Origin: Monoplex corrugatus
Taxonomy: Eukaryota > Mollusca > Gastropoda > Littorinimorpha > Ranellidae
Reading direction: 5' to 3'
NCBI GenBank assembly: GCA_030674185.1
Contig: JAPXFY010000026.1
Location: 47,796,232 to 47,860,231 of the forward strand
Length of the DNA: 64,000 nt
A program made the translations under genes and the position numbers. This document shows positions 32,761-43,186 of the stretch, one piece after another. Each line of letters starts with the position of its first letter. Position 1 is the stretch's first letter. The notes under the pieces were generated by a model. The model made no database searches. It saw only the letters and a program-made list of their open reading frames with translations, and was not told the origin of the DNA.

Positions 32761-34175
32761 ACAGCATGGCTGCTAGGTCCGTCATGGACCAGGTGGAAGA
32801 GCTGCTGGCCCAGAGGAGGTTGTACGAGCCCGCCCACGAGATGGTGGAGAAACTGTGGCTGTCCAGGGAGCGTGAGGAGGACAGGGAGAGGGCCCTTCTC
32901 CGCATGCGGGACATCGCCAGAGACAACATCTCGTCCGGCAGAGACGCAGCTGCTGGTCAGAAATGGCTGTCGGATGCCGCACGAGCCCTGGATGTGCTCC
33001 AGGTCAAAAGGTCGGGCTGGATCACCTCCAACATCGCTCCTATCGGTCGTTCACCACGAACACCAAAGCTCCCGCCCGCTTCTTCTCAAGCCGGTGGTGG
33101 TGACTCAAGGTTTCTGGCAGCTTCTCATCCGACAGGACCTGAACCGAAGCTCCCAGAGGCTCCTACACAGCAGACGGGTCGTGGCCGCGGCCGTGGCCGT
33201 GGAACAAGGCCAGCAGAACCTTACAGGGAGGACGTTCCCACAGTCGGGTCTTCAAGGTTTCCGGCGGCCACTAGTCAGACAGCCCCACCAAGCTACGGAG
33301 CGGCTCCCGCATCAAGGTATCCAGAAGCTCCCAGTATGGAGGGCCCTACAACAAGGTTTCCGCCAGCTTCCAGCCAACCAGCCCCTCCAGTCACAGTGGG
33401 CAGAACGAGGTATCCGGGTGAGGGCGACAAGAGCCGACCTCTTAAACCTCGTGCCTTTGACTCCCACTTTCATCTGGACAGGACCATCAGGGCCATGCGG
33501 CTGCCGTCAGATTCCGGGCTGCAGGATCTCATTGATGGAACCCACGTGGACTCCAGGAAGGAAGTCAGGCTCGTCGGCATCTGCGCTGTCTTCTGCGACC
33601 CAGGCACCTACCCTACCCAGCGAAATCTCCGAGACTTTCCCGAAGACATGGCGATAGTGGCTGGATTCTACCCCCGGCACTGTGCCATGTACCCCAGAGC
33701 CAAAATGGAAAACGGTATCGCCAAACTGGTCGAGCTGGTCCGCTCATCGCGAATCGTCGGCTTTGGAGAGATCGGCCTGGAGCACACTGAGGCTATGGAC
33801 ACGTGGCACGTGCAAGCTGCCGCTATAGAGAAGATGTTGCCCTTCTGCGAGCGCCGCCACGTGCTCATCCTCCACTGCAGAGGAATACAGGGGGACAGCG
33901 GCGCTGAGGCCTACCTGCTTCTTCTCCACCTCGTGAAGAAAGGCATACCCCGGGACCAGAAAATACAACTCCATTGTTTCACAGGGGACGAGTACGTCCG
34001 TGATCGGTGGTTGGAGACCTTCCCCAACCTGCATTTCGGGTTCACCCGCCTGGCCGACTCCTTCAACATGCAGCAGGCCCAGGCGCTGCGAGGGATAAGC
34101 CTGAACAGGATCCTGCTGGAGACGGACGCCCCTTACTTCACCAGCAGAGGATGTGCAAAAGCAGGGGAAGAGGGC
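32761..34175 (+). CDS. TatD-family metal-dependent hydrolase (TATDN2-like), large exon
   Basis: TatD proteins are TIM-barrel metallo-hydrolases, several with DNase activity. Exon limits fit splicing: CTTCTGAC branch-like site, TGTGGTGTTGCAG acceptor ending 32760, and a donor GTGAGT from 34176. ATG is at 32766. Residues 1-80 form a charged helical region; ~95-225 are Pro/Ser/Ala-rich and include GRGRGRGRG near 145, a possible RNA-binding RG patch; ~230-460 are the catalytic domain. Metal ligands seen: H234 and H236 (DSHFHLD), E335 (FGEIGLE), H370 (LHCRG), H403 (HCFTG), D454 (ETDAPYF). The CDP.T and HCFTG wording resembles TATDN2. Reading past the donor gives 16 unrelated residues and a stop at 34223; the last ~45 residues of a normal TatD domain are expected in a further exon not found in this window. 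No stop or frameshift occurs in the exon. Confidence 0.85.
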
Positions 34176-34275
34176 GTGAGTGGGGCCTTCCTTGGACCCC
34201 AAGGAAGCGGAACTCCGACCTGATCACCCGCAGGGCCCACTGGCTTGCGGGCAGCCTTTCCCAAGCGTCTATGTG

Positions 34276-35780
34276 TCAGGACAGACTGCCCACAGGATTG
34301 CCTGTGGGGGTGATGGCTTCAGGCCGGGGGTTTGTCATTGGGGGTGAGCCGGCTGAGAAGAGGTCGGCTTTCAGACCGTAGATCGGGAACCCGACCGGCC
34401 CATGTGCTGTTGCCTCGCCCTTGCCGCTTTCGGCCTTAAGGAGGCGGGAAACCTCGCCTGTGGAGGCCCCTGGGAAGGGGGAGCTGCTGGAGCAGGGCGC
34501 TTCGCCGCGGGGCGAGAGGGACCAGAGTGAAAGGCGAGGTCCCTCCTGATGTCGGCCTGACTCTTGATGGTGGCCTGCATGGTTCCCAAAGAGGGAACCA
34601 GACCAAACTGGCACAGCTCTCAAGGAAGCCCTGGCGGAAGAGGAACAGGCGACCAAAGATGCTAAAAGAACAGCATCTTGCCTCGCCAGGACTGAGTTGA
34701 GGTGCAGTCTGGCGAAGGCATCGGCTGAATACCTGAGACCTTCTGCCATAGACTGTATGAAAGCCACAATGGCGGGCGAGTCAGGTGACTGACGGAGAGC
34801 AAAGGACTCTTAGTCTGGGTCCTTAAGGGCAGACACCAGATCCCCCAAGAAGGAATCCATCACTGAGACCGCCTCCAGACCCCTCCTTGCCGTCTCCTCC
34901 CAGTCAGCCAGGCAGCGCTCCGGAAGGGAGATGTGCTGCTGCTGGGCCTGAGACCTCTCCTGCACTAAAAGGAGTTCTTCCTGTGTGAGGGAGAGTGGCG
35001 ACTCTGGAATGGCCTCATGGGCCGTGAAGACCTTTCTGTGGAAAGGGAGTTTCTCTGGCTTCAGGAATTTCCCACAAGCCAGAGCTCCAGGGAAGTCAGG
35101 CACGGAGCCTGGAAGGATGTCCTGTGCTTCCGTGCCCCTCACCTTGCTTTGGGCCCTCCACTATGCCCAACTCTTTTAGTAAAAAGGAGGCTGGGGCTGA
35201 GAGAGAAGGGCACCCAAGGCGAGTTCTGCCGCAGAAGAGCAGGGAGCCTTGGCCTCCTGTGCAGTGCACAGGGCTCCAGGCAGGTGTGATGCCAGCCGTT
35301 CGACCACTTTGGAAAAGGAAAAGGAAGCGGGGCCAGAGCCCTCATCCTCTGGTTCCGAGTCCGTGTCCCCTATCCCGCCTATAGAGGTGGCGATGGACCG
35401 TGGAGTGCCCGAATGTTGGGAAACTCCAGACGGGCCTGGGTCCGAAGCCCCAGGAAGCACCCCTGGGGGGGGGGGGGGGGAATCCAACACTGGGGAGGGG
35501 GCAGAGGGGCGGGCAAGGCAGAAGCCTGCACCGGTGGGGCGCCGGGCATAAAGCCGGGCCACCAAGTATACCCTGTGGACGAGGCCAGGGGAAATCCCAT
35601 AAATGGGAAGTGCTGCCATGGCGCCATGTACGGTGCCGTGGGAGGCGCCATGGGCTGAGCCCATGGAGTCCCAAGACCCTGACCCCATGAAGAGGAGGGC
35701 CCGGCCTGCTGGTAATGGCCCTTGCGGGTCAGGGGATCCCCAATGCCCGAGGGGCCAGCCCGCTGCGGGTCGCTTGGCAT
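34276..35780 (-). pseudogene. Decayed gag-like frame of a retroelement (DIRS- or LTR-type, uncertain)
   Basis: Three open pieces on the minus strand (35780-35176, 35142-34810, 34767-34276) are all in the same register and are separated only by in-frame stops: TAA at 35176-35178, TAG at 35161-35163 and TAA at 34810-34812. The N-terminal piece is Pro/Gly/Met-rich; the middle has SLTQEELLLVQERSQAQQQH and a MDSFLGDLVSALKDPD end; the last has SADAFARLHLNSVLARQDAVL and LFGNHAGHHQ. This pattern recalls Gag of DIRS-like elements in animals, but no RT or tyrosine recombinase is present to confirm it. GC content is higher than in the surroundings. It lies directly 3' of the TatD exon donor, so probably inside that gene's intron. 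Confidence 0.4.
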
Positions 35781-35782
35781 AT

Positions 35783-35955
35783 GTGTATATATATATATAT
35801 GTATAAAGAGAGAGAGAGAGGTAAACAGATAGACAGACAGACAGACAGACAGATAGATAGATGGATGGATGGATGGATGGATGGATGGATGGATGGATGG
35901 ATGGATGGATGGATGGATAGATAGATAGATTAAATAGATAGATTAAATAGATAGA
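35783..35955. repeat. Compound (TA)n / (GA)n / (CAGA)n / (GATG)n / (GATA)n microsatellite
   Basis: Consecutive short blocks, the largest being GATG at 35865-35920. It abuts the 5' end of the gag-like frame. Confidence 0.9.
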
Positions 35956-36088
35956 TCGCATAGATAGCTGTATATTTGTATCACTACAATAATTATAGTC
36001 TGCATTATTGGAACTACAGACTGATACAAAGATAGATACAAAACCCATACATCAAGACCTTGTCAACACATAGGGCTCATGTGCAGGC

Positions 36089-37285
36089 TTAACAGTTTCG
36101 CGACATGACACGAGAATCGTCGCTACGCCTGCCTATGCCATCAGGACACGTAGCAAGCCCGCTCGCTACAGCCGGAATAGCGCTGAGGACACGTAGCGAG
36201 AATGCTCCCTACGCCTATTCTAAAATTATCTGCGTCAGTTCGTCATTAGAAATTCCTTCACAGCTTATAGAAACTACACAATGGAACCCTTTACGTCATC
36301 TGATACTATTTTTTCAACTTAAAGGGGACAATATCATTTGTTAATTTGTATCAGATGCTACCAACCCAGATGCTTTGTCTCTTCAAGTTCCCAGCGTCGT
36401 TCAGACAGCAGTAAACAACACGTTCAACTTTCACGGCCGCCGAAGTAGCAGAACTGATCATGCAGGCCGGTTCTGAAGATGATCTAGACATTGATCATTA
36501 TGAAAGCAGCAACTAAAGTGCTGAAGTGGAAGATTTTGAGGACGATGTGCCGCAAAACGACGACGATCCCGCATATTCAACGGATGAAGACGAAGTTGAA
36601 GCAGACGAACAAAGTGCGAGTGTCGCTGACAGTGACATCTTTCACTCAGGTAGTCAGGCAACAAATCATTCGGTCTTGGAGCCAGATTTTTATCTAGAAA
36701 TAAGTTGTCCTGATCAATGTGAAGCCGACACTGAGGTTGACTTTGCCAGTGACGACAGTGGCGATGAAGATAATACACCACCTGGGTGAAAAATCTTCGG
36801 AAATTTCTGCAAATACCTGTTTTCTCAGCTGCCAAAACATGCGGTTTGCAGCCCTTCGTTTTTCAAGACATCACCAACCCTACACCAGTATATTCCATTA
36901 TGTTACCATTATGTACTAAAGTGTTGAAATATTGTCTGTTATGTTTTTTTCTACAGTTTTTTGGCCATCATATGCTATAAATAACACTTTGTATGAATCT
37001 CCTGTGGCTGTTTGGGATTTTTGATTTTGACACTTACGTTGACATTTTCAAAAGCCCAAAATACTAATTAAATGGATCTTTACAGAAATTATTTTTACTT
37101 CACCGGTAAGATAAAAGAATGACCTGCAAAAGTTGTTCTAAATCAATAAGCTAGCTTTTACGGCCTATTCAATGAAATTAAATAAAAATGACCAAAATAG
37201 GGTGTCCTCAGGGCATTTCTGCTTCCTGTCCCCAGAGTGCACAAGGCATAGTGGCTGTAGTGAGGCAGTGTTGTGAAAAGGTTAA
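36089..37285 (+). mobile_element. piggyBac-type DNA element, internally deleted
   Basis: TTAA at 36089-36092 and 37282-37285 bracket 1,189 bp. Inward from TTAA the ends read CAGTTTCGCGACATGAC on the left and, reverse-complemented, CCTTTTCACAACACTGCC on the right; about ten of the first thirteen positions agree. TTAA target sites and C-rich CCTTT ends are characteristic of piggyBac. A single TTAA is found at the matching place in the uninterrupted partner repeat (51778-51781). The inside codes only for a transposase N-terminus. Confidence 0.8.
36418..36789 (+). pseudogene. N-terminal fragment of a piggyBac-like transposase
   Basis: Reads TFTAAEVAELIMQAGSEDD and continues with a long acidic stretch (DFEDDVPQNDDD, STDEDEVEADEQS, DSGDEDNTPPG). 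An acidic N-terminus after an 'AEELL'-like helix is usual for piggyBac transposases. One in-frame TAA sits at 36514-36516, after which the same register stays open to a TGA at 36787-36789. The DDE catalytic domain and the cysteine-rich C-terminus are missing. Confidence 0.55.
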
Positions 37286-37311
37286 GGCTTATGCCATGGT
37301 TATTTAAATCT

Positions 37312-38019
37312 CCTTCACAATATCGAAAGAACAGCAATGGAGATCAGGCTCCACCTCAGTGCGAACAAAACAGAGTTCATCTGCCTGAATCAAGACGCAT
37401 CAGAAGGTATGAGAAGTCTCAATGGAGATGCGATCAAACAAGTTCAAGACATCAAATACCTTGGCAGCTACATTGACTCCATAGAACAAGACGTCAATAC
37501 CAGACTCGGAAATGCCTGGGGTGCTCTAAATCAACTGGACAAAATCTGGAAATTCAGTCTACCAGACAACCTGAAAAGGAACTTCTTCCCAGCAGCAGTA
37601 GAGTCCGTTCTTATATATGGCTCAATCTCTTGGACCCTAACAACGACATTGGAGAAGAAGATTGATGGAGCATACACACGAATGCTACGTGCAGCCCTGA
37701 ACAAATCCTGGAGAGAACATCCAACAAACAAAGAGTTAAATGGTAAGATCCCACCAGTCAGTAAATCAATATGTCAACAAAGACTGCCTTTCGCGGGACA
37801 CTGCTGGCGTAGCAAAGAAGAACTGGTAGGAGATGTTCTACTATGGAGACCCAGTCACGGCAAACAAAGACCAGGACGTCCAAAGAAGACCTTCATCGAC
37901 CAACTGATCGATGATATGGGTTGTCAGTATGATGAACTACATACTGCAATGTCTGACAGAGAGGGATGGAGGAAACGTGTCATGGATAGCCGAGCAAGCT
38001 TGACATTGAACTGAACTGA
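37312..38019 (+). mobile_element. 5'-truncated RTE-like LINE insertion with 10-bp target duplication
   Basis: ATTTAAATCT occurs on both sides (37302-37311 and 38020-38029). The frame 37337-38014 encodes an RT thumb/C-terminal region: IKYLGSYIDSIEQDVNTRLG, ESVLIYGSISWTLTTTLEKK, YTRMLRAALNKSWREHPTN and GKQRPGRPKKTFIDQL, ending in a stop followed by CATTGAACTGAACTGA (short TGAAC tail). This is a lineage distinct from the BovB-like RTE copies in this window. 225 codons are free of stops. Confidence 0.85.
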
Positions 38020-38159
38020 ATTTAAATCTTCTCCATTGCATGGCTGATTCAGTGTCATCAGCGCATGTGGAACTAATACCAACGCGGAGAGTTATCTTGA
38101 GAAACAGAAACTGAAGAATCTTAGGGGAGTTTAGGACAGCCACAGCACTCCTCTAGTGG

Positions 38160-38706
38160 ACTCTGTTCTGGGCTGTTGTCTTCACCTTGCGCTCAGCTTC
38201 TGATAATCTTTCCCTTCAGGTTCCTAGATTTATAATATATATATTATCAACAACTCTGTTCTGGGCTGTTGTCTTCACCTTGCGCTCAACTTCTGATAAT
38301 CTTGCCCTTCAGGTTCTTAGATTTATAATATTTATATTATCAACGACTCTGTTCTGGGCTGTTGTCTTCACCTTGCGCTCAGCTTCTGATAATCTTTCCC
38401 TTCAGGTTCCTAGATTTATAATATATATATTATCAACAACTCTGTTCTGGGCTGTTGTCTTCACCTTGCGCTCAACTTCTGATAATCCTGCCCTTCAGGT
38501 TCTTAGATTTATAATATTTATATTATCAACGACTCTGTTCTGGGCTGTTGTCTTCACCTTGCGCTCAACTTCTGATAATCTTTCCCTTCATGTTCCTAGA
38601 TTTAAATTCATATTATCAACGACTCTGTTCTGGGCTGTTGTCTTCACCTTGCGCTCAACTTCTGAAAGTCTTGCCCTTCAGGTTCCTAGATTTATATTTA
38701 TGTTAT
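38160..38706 (+). repeat. 93-bp tandem array derived from LINE coding sequence (first block)
   Basis: About six units of 93 bp, each containing CTCTGTTCTGGGCTGTTGTC, CACCTTGCGCTCA and CTTCTGATAATCTT. Since 93 is divisible by three the frame (38187 onward) passes through all units as a 31-residue repeat. Units alternate between two subtypes (LSLQVP...IIYIL and LALQVL...IIFIL), giving a 186-bp higher-order period. The array resumes at 39966 after the RTE insertion. Confidence 0.85.
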
Positions 38707-39965
38707 CATGTAACAAAAATCCTGTTAAGAATAATCATGATGAGGACAAGGAATAGAATCAAAAGAGAAATAGCAGAAGAACAGTGTGGATTTGTGGAAG
38801 GGAAAGGAACTACGAATGCCATATACATCCTAAGAACTATCATAGAGAGGTCAATTGAGATGAATAAGGTTTTGTATTTATGCTTTGTTGACTATACCAA
38901 GGCTTTCAATCGGGTAAGACATGAAGAATTGATCAACCACCTGGAGAGATTCAATGTTGATGGAAAAGATCAATGAATAATCAGAAATATGTACTGGGAA
39001 CAAACAGCTGCAATGAGAATAGAAAACAATGTAAGCTCTTTCCAAAACATCAAAAGAGAAGTCAGACAGGGCTGTGTTTTGTCACCAGATCTGTTTTCAC
39101 TTTACAGCGAAAACATCATGAGAAACCTAGAAGAAGACCCTGGATTAAAGGTTGGAGGGAAAATGATAAACAACATTTGATACGCAGATGACACCGTGCT
39201 AATTGCAGAAAATAAAAGGGACCTACAAAACCTTGTGAATATACTAGAAATAGAAAGCAAAGATAAGGGGTTGGAACTAAAAACTAGGAAGACTGAAGTC
39301 ATGGTGATCAGTAAAAATCATGAAATCCCCTCATGCAAAATAAAGCAAATGGCACAACATTGACACAGGTTGATAAGTTTAAATACCTGTGAACGATCAT
39401 TTCATCAGACGGCAGACGCACTTCAGAAATAGCCAACAGAATTGGCCAAGCCAAAACAGCATTCAAGAAGATGACAAGCATTCTTACCAACAAATGCCTA
39501 TCAATTAACATCAGGAAGAGAGTTCTTGAATGTTATATAGAACCGATACTGTTGTACGGATGTGAGGCGTGGACAGTCAACAAGCAAAGCCAGAACAACA
39601 TTGAGGCAGTCAAGATGTGGTTTCTAAGAAGAATGTTGAGAGTTCCATGGACAGCAAAGAAAACAAACGAGACAGTCTTGATGGAGGCAGACACAAGTAG
39701 ATCATTCATAAGGAAGATTAGGAAAAGACAGGCAACATTTATAGACCATATTACGAGGAAGGGGGATTTGGAGCACCTGGTCACAACGGGAAAGCTGGAG
39801 GGAAAGAGAGCACCAGGTAGACCCAGGGAGAAAATACTCGACGGACTTGCAGAGTGGCTGAAGACGAGGAGGGTGGAGGAGATGCTTGGGGCAACAAGAG
39901 ATAGAGACAGATAGAAGTCCACGATCGCCAACGCCATGCGACAGGGCACCTGATGATGATGATGA
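38707..39965 (+). mobile_element. RTE/BovB-like LINE copy 2, inserted in the 93-bp array
   Basis: Begins at CATGTAACAAAAATCC, as in the interior of copies 1 and 3, and ends in CAGGGCACCTGATGATGATG. TTATCA occurs at 38703-38708 and 39966-39971, a probable short target duplication. Frames show CGFVEGKGTTNAIY, LCFVDYTKAFNRVRHEEL (motif A), RQGCVLSPDLFSLYS (motif B), a stop before YADDTVLIA (motif C), LLYGCEAWTV and RRMLRVPWTAKKTNE. Several point stops and indels make it non-functional. Confidence 0.85.
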
Positions 39966-40140
39966 TTATCAACGACTCTGTTCTGGGCTGTTATTTTCAC
40001 CTTGCGCTCAGCTTCTGATAATCTTGCCCTTCAGGTTCTTAGATTTATATCTATATTATTAACGACTCTGTTCTGGGCTGTTGTCTTCACCTTGCGCTCA
40101 GCTTCTGATACTCTTTCCCTTCAGGTTCCTAGATTTAATT
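39966..40140 (+). repeat. 93-bp tandem array, second block
   Basis: Two further units of the array continue directly after RTE copy 2 and lead into the single-copy C-terminal LINE coding sequence at about 40140. Confidence 0.8.
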
Positions 40141-40251
40141 AAACTGTCAACTATCGGCCAGTGTCCTTTTGCTGTCTCAGGACCGTCTGCCTGGAATAGA
40201 CTTCCATTCTCCATTCTTCTGTCACATACCCTTTCTGCTTTTAAATCCAAT

Positions 40252-40436
40252 TTAACCCTTTGACTCCTGCTCCCAATCCACCGGCATCCTACATTGTCAA
40301 CCATGCTAGCAAGGGAAAACTTAACCCTTTGACTCCTTCACCCTATCTTCCTGTAGGAAGCTGGTTGATAGGGTAAGGGAGTCAAGGGTTAATTTTTTTG
40401 CAGTTGGTGGATAGGATGCGGGTGTCCAAAGGTTAA
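40252..40436. mobile_element. TTAA-flanked MITE containing a second, nested hairpin MITE
   Basis: Outer ends: TTAACCCTTTGACTCC (from 40252) and, reverse-complemented, TTAACCTTTGGACACC (from 40436 back). Inner ends: TTAACCCTTTGACTCC (from 40321) and GGAGTCAAGGGTTAA (to 40392), with CACCCTATC/GATAGGGT extending the inner stem. TTAA duplication and CCCTTT ends suggest piggyBac-type mobilisation. Another copy of the left part lies at about 55828-55890 (GCTAGCAAAGCAAAAAC, TTTGACTCCCTCACCCTATC). Removing 40252-40435 from the LINE restores its reading register. Confidence 0.75.
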
Positions 40437-40485
40437 AGACCCACATCTTTCACCAACAGTGAATTCTACAACTTCCTCTTTCCCT

Positions 40486-40607
<122 letters not shown>

Positions 40608-40709
40608 TTGGTTTGTTTTTTGTTTTGTTTTTATTTGTTTGTTTTTGTGTTTTTTGTTTTTTGTTGTTCTTTTTTTTGGGGGGGGGGGGGGTTGTTGTTT
40701 TGGTTTTCT

Positions 40710-41530
40710 TTTTGAAATATTGTAGGTAGTCTGCGTTGACAGCATGCGTATATCTGGTGCGTGAGTGCGCTTTGATTTGAATTGTCAAGTTTTGACGCCA
40801 TATAAATAGGCCTACTGTAATTTTTTCATTTATATTATCGTAGTTGGTCTTCATCTCGTCGACGTTACACCTTCTTCACGTCTGCTTTGGTCTGTTCACT
40901 GTCCTCTTCTCTGTGGGGTTCCACACTGATGCTGTCTTGTGATGTTGTGTGGAGGGTTGTACACTAACTGGTCCAGCCCTGCAGTCGTTGACTTTTTTCC
41001 TTCTTTTTTACTTTCAGGTGGGAGTCTGCGAAAATCGAACGGGAATCTATTAATGGTTTTCCAAGCAGGGGCTTAAATCATTTGGCTATCCTCCAACCCT
41101 GATGTAAAGCGTGCGCGTGAACACACACACACGCACATACACAAACACGCGCGCACGAACACACACACACACACATCTCAACATTAAAACAACAACAAAA
41201 AAGAAAAATATAAAAAGACAATACTAAAAGAGAAATAACGAAATAAAGAAACAAATAAAAACATTACAACAACGTCAACGATTTTTCGATCACTTTCTTT
41301 TTGAACATCCCTGCCATTTCCTTTCCACTTCTTTTATATTTGATTCAGAAAAAAAACCTCCACTCTTTTCCACGCTGTAAGAGTATGCGCAGTGTTACGT
41401 TTGAGAAAGCACCAATATTTGTCTGATTGGTGATGGCTTTTTGTTTTCCTCTCATGGTGGATTTTCAGCCATTGTTCCTTTTTGCGTAGGAGCCTTCAGG
41501 ATTAAGTAAGTCAGGTGAAAATAAACACAA
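40710..41530. other. No gene seen; CA-rich microsatellite at 41110-41175
   Basis: Mixed unique-looking sequence with short frames only and no conserved domain. Confidence 0.5.
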
Positions 41531-41534
41531 AAGA

Positions 41535-41606
41535 AGAATACGAACGCGTATTGAATACAACAAAACAAGACAGGCGCAAATTTTTCGGCCAACTGGCCTT
41601 TGTCAA
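41535..41606 (-). repeat. Short conserved repeat arm with hammerhead-like core
   Basis: On the minus strand it reads TTGACAAAGGCCAGTTGGCC then GAAAAATTTGCGCCTGTC and TTGTTTTGTTGTATTCAATA. Two related arms occur at 52089-52155 (minus) and 52405-52473 (plus). Confidence 0.6.
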
Positions 41607-42649
41607 GCGTAAGATTACAAACAAACAAACTCTAGATACAAAAAGTTTTGAGAAAAAGACTGAAACTTCCCTGCTGCTGTGTTAAATGTGAGAAAAGGAA
41701 CAAACTGACTAAGATGACATCATAATGTGTTTTTGAGCTGCATAGTTCCTCTGCCCCATCAGATTTTGACGCTCTTGCGTGCAGTCTGAGAGATTGAAAA
41801 GAGGATGTCTCCAAGTGGATGAGTGAAAACAAGCTGAAGATGAATGATGATAAAACTGAGCTTATTGTTACTGGTACTAAGTCAAAGGTCAATCAGGTTA
41901 CTCATGCCCCTATGTCTATCTCTGGTTGTGATGTATCTTTCTCACAAACTGTTACAAACCTTGGCTTCTACCTGGATGAAACACTGTCTATGGAAGCCCA
42001 TGTGAAACAGTTGTGCCGTACTCTGTACTATCAGCTACACAGAATAGGTAAGATTCGCTCCTTCCTTTCCACTGATGCTGCCAACAAGCTTGCTGTCTCT
42101 TTCATACTATCTAGACTGGACTATTGTAACTCTCTATTCGCAGGTCTCCATGACAATCAACTATTTGAACTTCAGCGCATACAGAACCACGCGGCTCGCC
42201 TTGTTCTCCGCAAGCCCAGGCGTGAGAGTGCAAAATCTCTGCTTAGAACACTTCATTGGCTCCCAGTAAAGGCTAGGATTCAATATAAAGTTGCCTGTCT
42301 CTGCTTTCAGTGTGTCTATCACGAGAACATGCCATCATATCTTGCCAACCTCCTGCAGGGTTACAAACCTTCTCGAACGCTCCTGTCTTCTGACACCTCA
42401 CTGTTGACTGTTCCTCGCTTCTCTCTAGATACCTTTGGTAAAAAGTCTTTCTCTGTCTTTGGCCCAAATGTATGGAACTCTCTACCACTGTCTCTCAGAA
42501 AAACTAAGTGTTTCTCAACCTTCAAACGGCACCTGAAAACCCACCTCTTTCAAACTCATCTAACCTGAAGAGCCTTAGTTTGCAAGTCTGTCATCAGACT
42601 AATCTCTCCTGCCTGAAAACAGTATTTTGTATAAGGGCCTATAGAGCGA

Positions 42650-42697
42650 AGTGTGTGTGTGTGCGTGCATGTGTGTATGTGTGTGTGTGTGTGTGTA

Positions 42698-42764
<67 letters not shown>

Positions 42765-42765
42765 C
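42650..42765 (+). repeat. (GT)n microsatellite in LINE 3' UTR
   Basis: GT-rich, with TATG interruptions, about 80 bp after the stop codon of element C. Confidence 0.95.
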
Positions 42766-43042
42766 ACTGTATGTGTACAGCTGAGGAGGGGATAGGGGAG
42801 AAATTGAGTGGGAAAGAGACTGAAATACTTTAAGAAATTTTTTTTAATCTTTGTTTGTATGTAAATTGTGATGCATGATATGCGAATAGTTTATAATTTG
42901 TGAGGTAATTTTGATTGTCGAGGTGTTAATGCTGAAATACTGAAGTTATAATGTTTTTCCTGTATATGAATTAGAATTTTTCTGTTTTTATCTTCATTCA
43001 AAATATTGATTATAATTTTATGTACAACTATTGCATGCACAA

Positions 43043-43066
43043 ACACACACATACGCATGCAAACAT

Positions 43067-43147
<81 letters not shown>

Positions 43148-43186
43148 TACATACACACACGCGCACAGCAACGCACACGCACGCAC

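Larger units (their letters stand above)
36018..38125 (+). repeat. Dispersed repeat split by two insertions (partner 51700-51905)
   Basis: The left part (36018-36092), the middle (37282-37311) and the right (38020-38125) align in order with the uninterrupted sequence at 51700-51905: TACAAAACCCAT, ATGTGCAGGCTTAAGGCTT(A/G)TGCCATG, TCTTCTCCAT, CATGTGGAA and AACTGAAACTGAAG. The interruptions are the piggyBac-derived element and a 5'-truncated LINE described separately. Confidence 0.75.

Noticed and set aside
29636..32929. Ala/Leu/Val-rich and Cys-rich frames in the 23-bp array, and a 185-codon minus frame crossing into the TatD exon
   Set aside because: Repeat translations; the minus frame is antisense shadow of the array plus the real exon.
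32749..33657. 302-codon plus-strand frame overlapping the TatD exon
   Set aside because: Alternative register of the TatD coding sequence; the 485-codon register carries all TatD motifs.
33744..34202. 152-codon minus-strand frame
   Set aside because: Antisense shadow of the TatD catalytic domain with no recognisable content.
36526..36789. Acidic 87-codon frame as a host gene
   Set aside because: Lies inside a TTAA-bounded piggyBac-type insertion and fits a transposase N-terminus.
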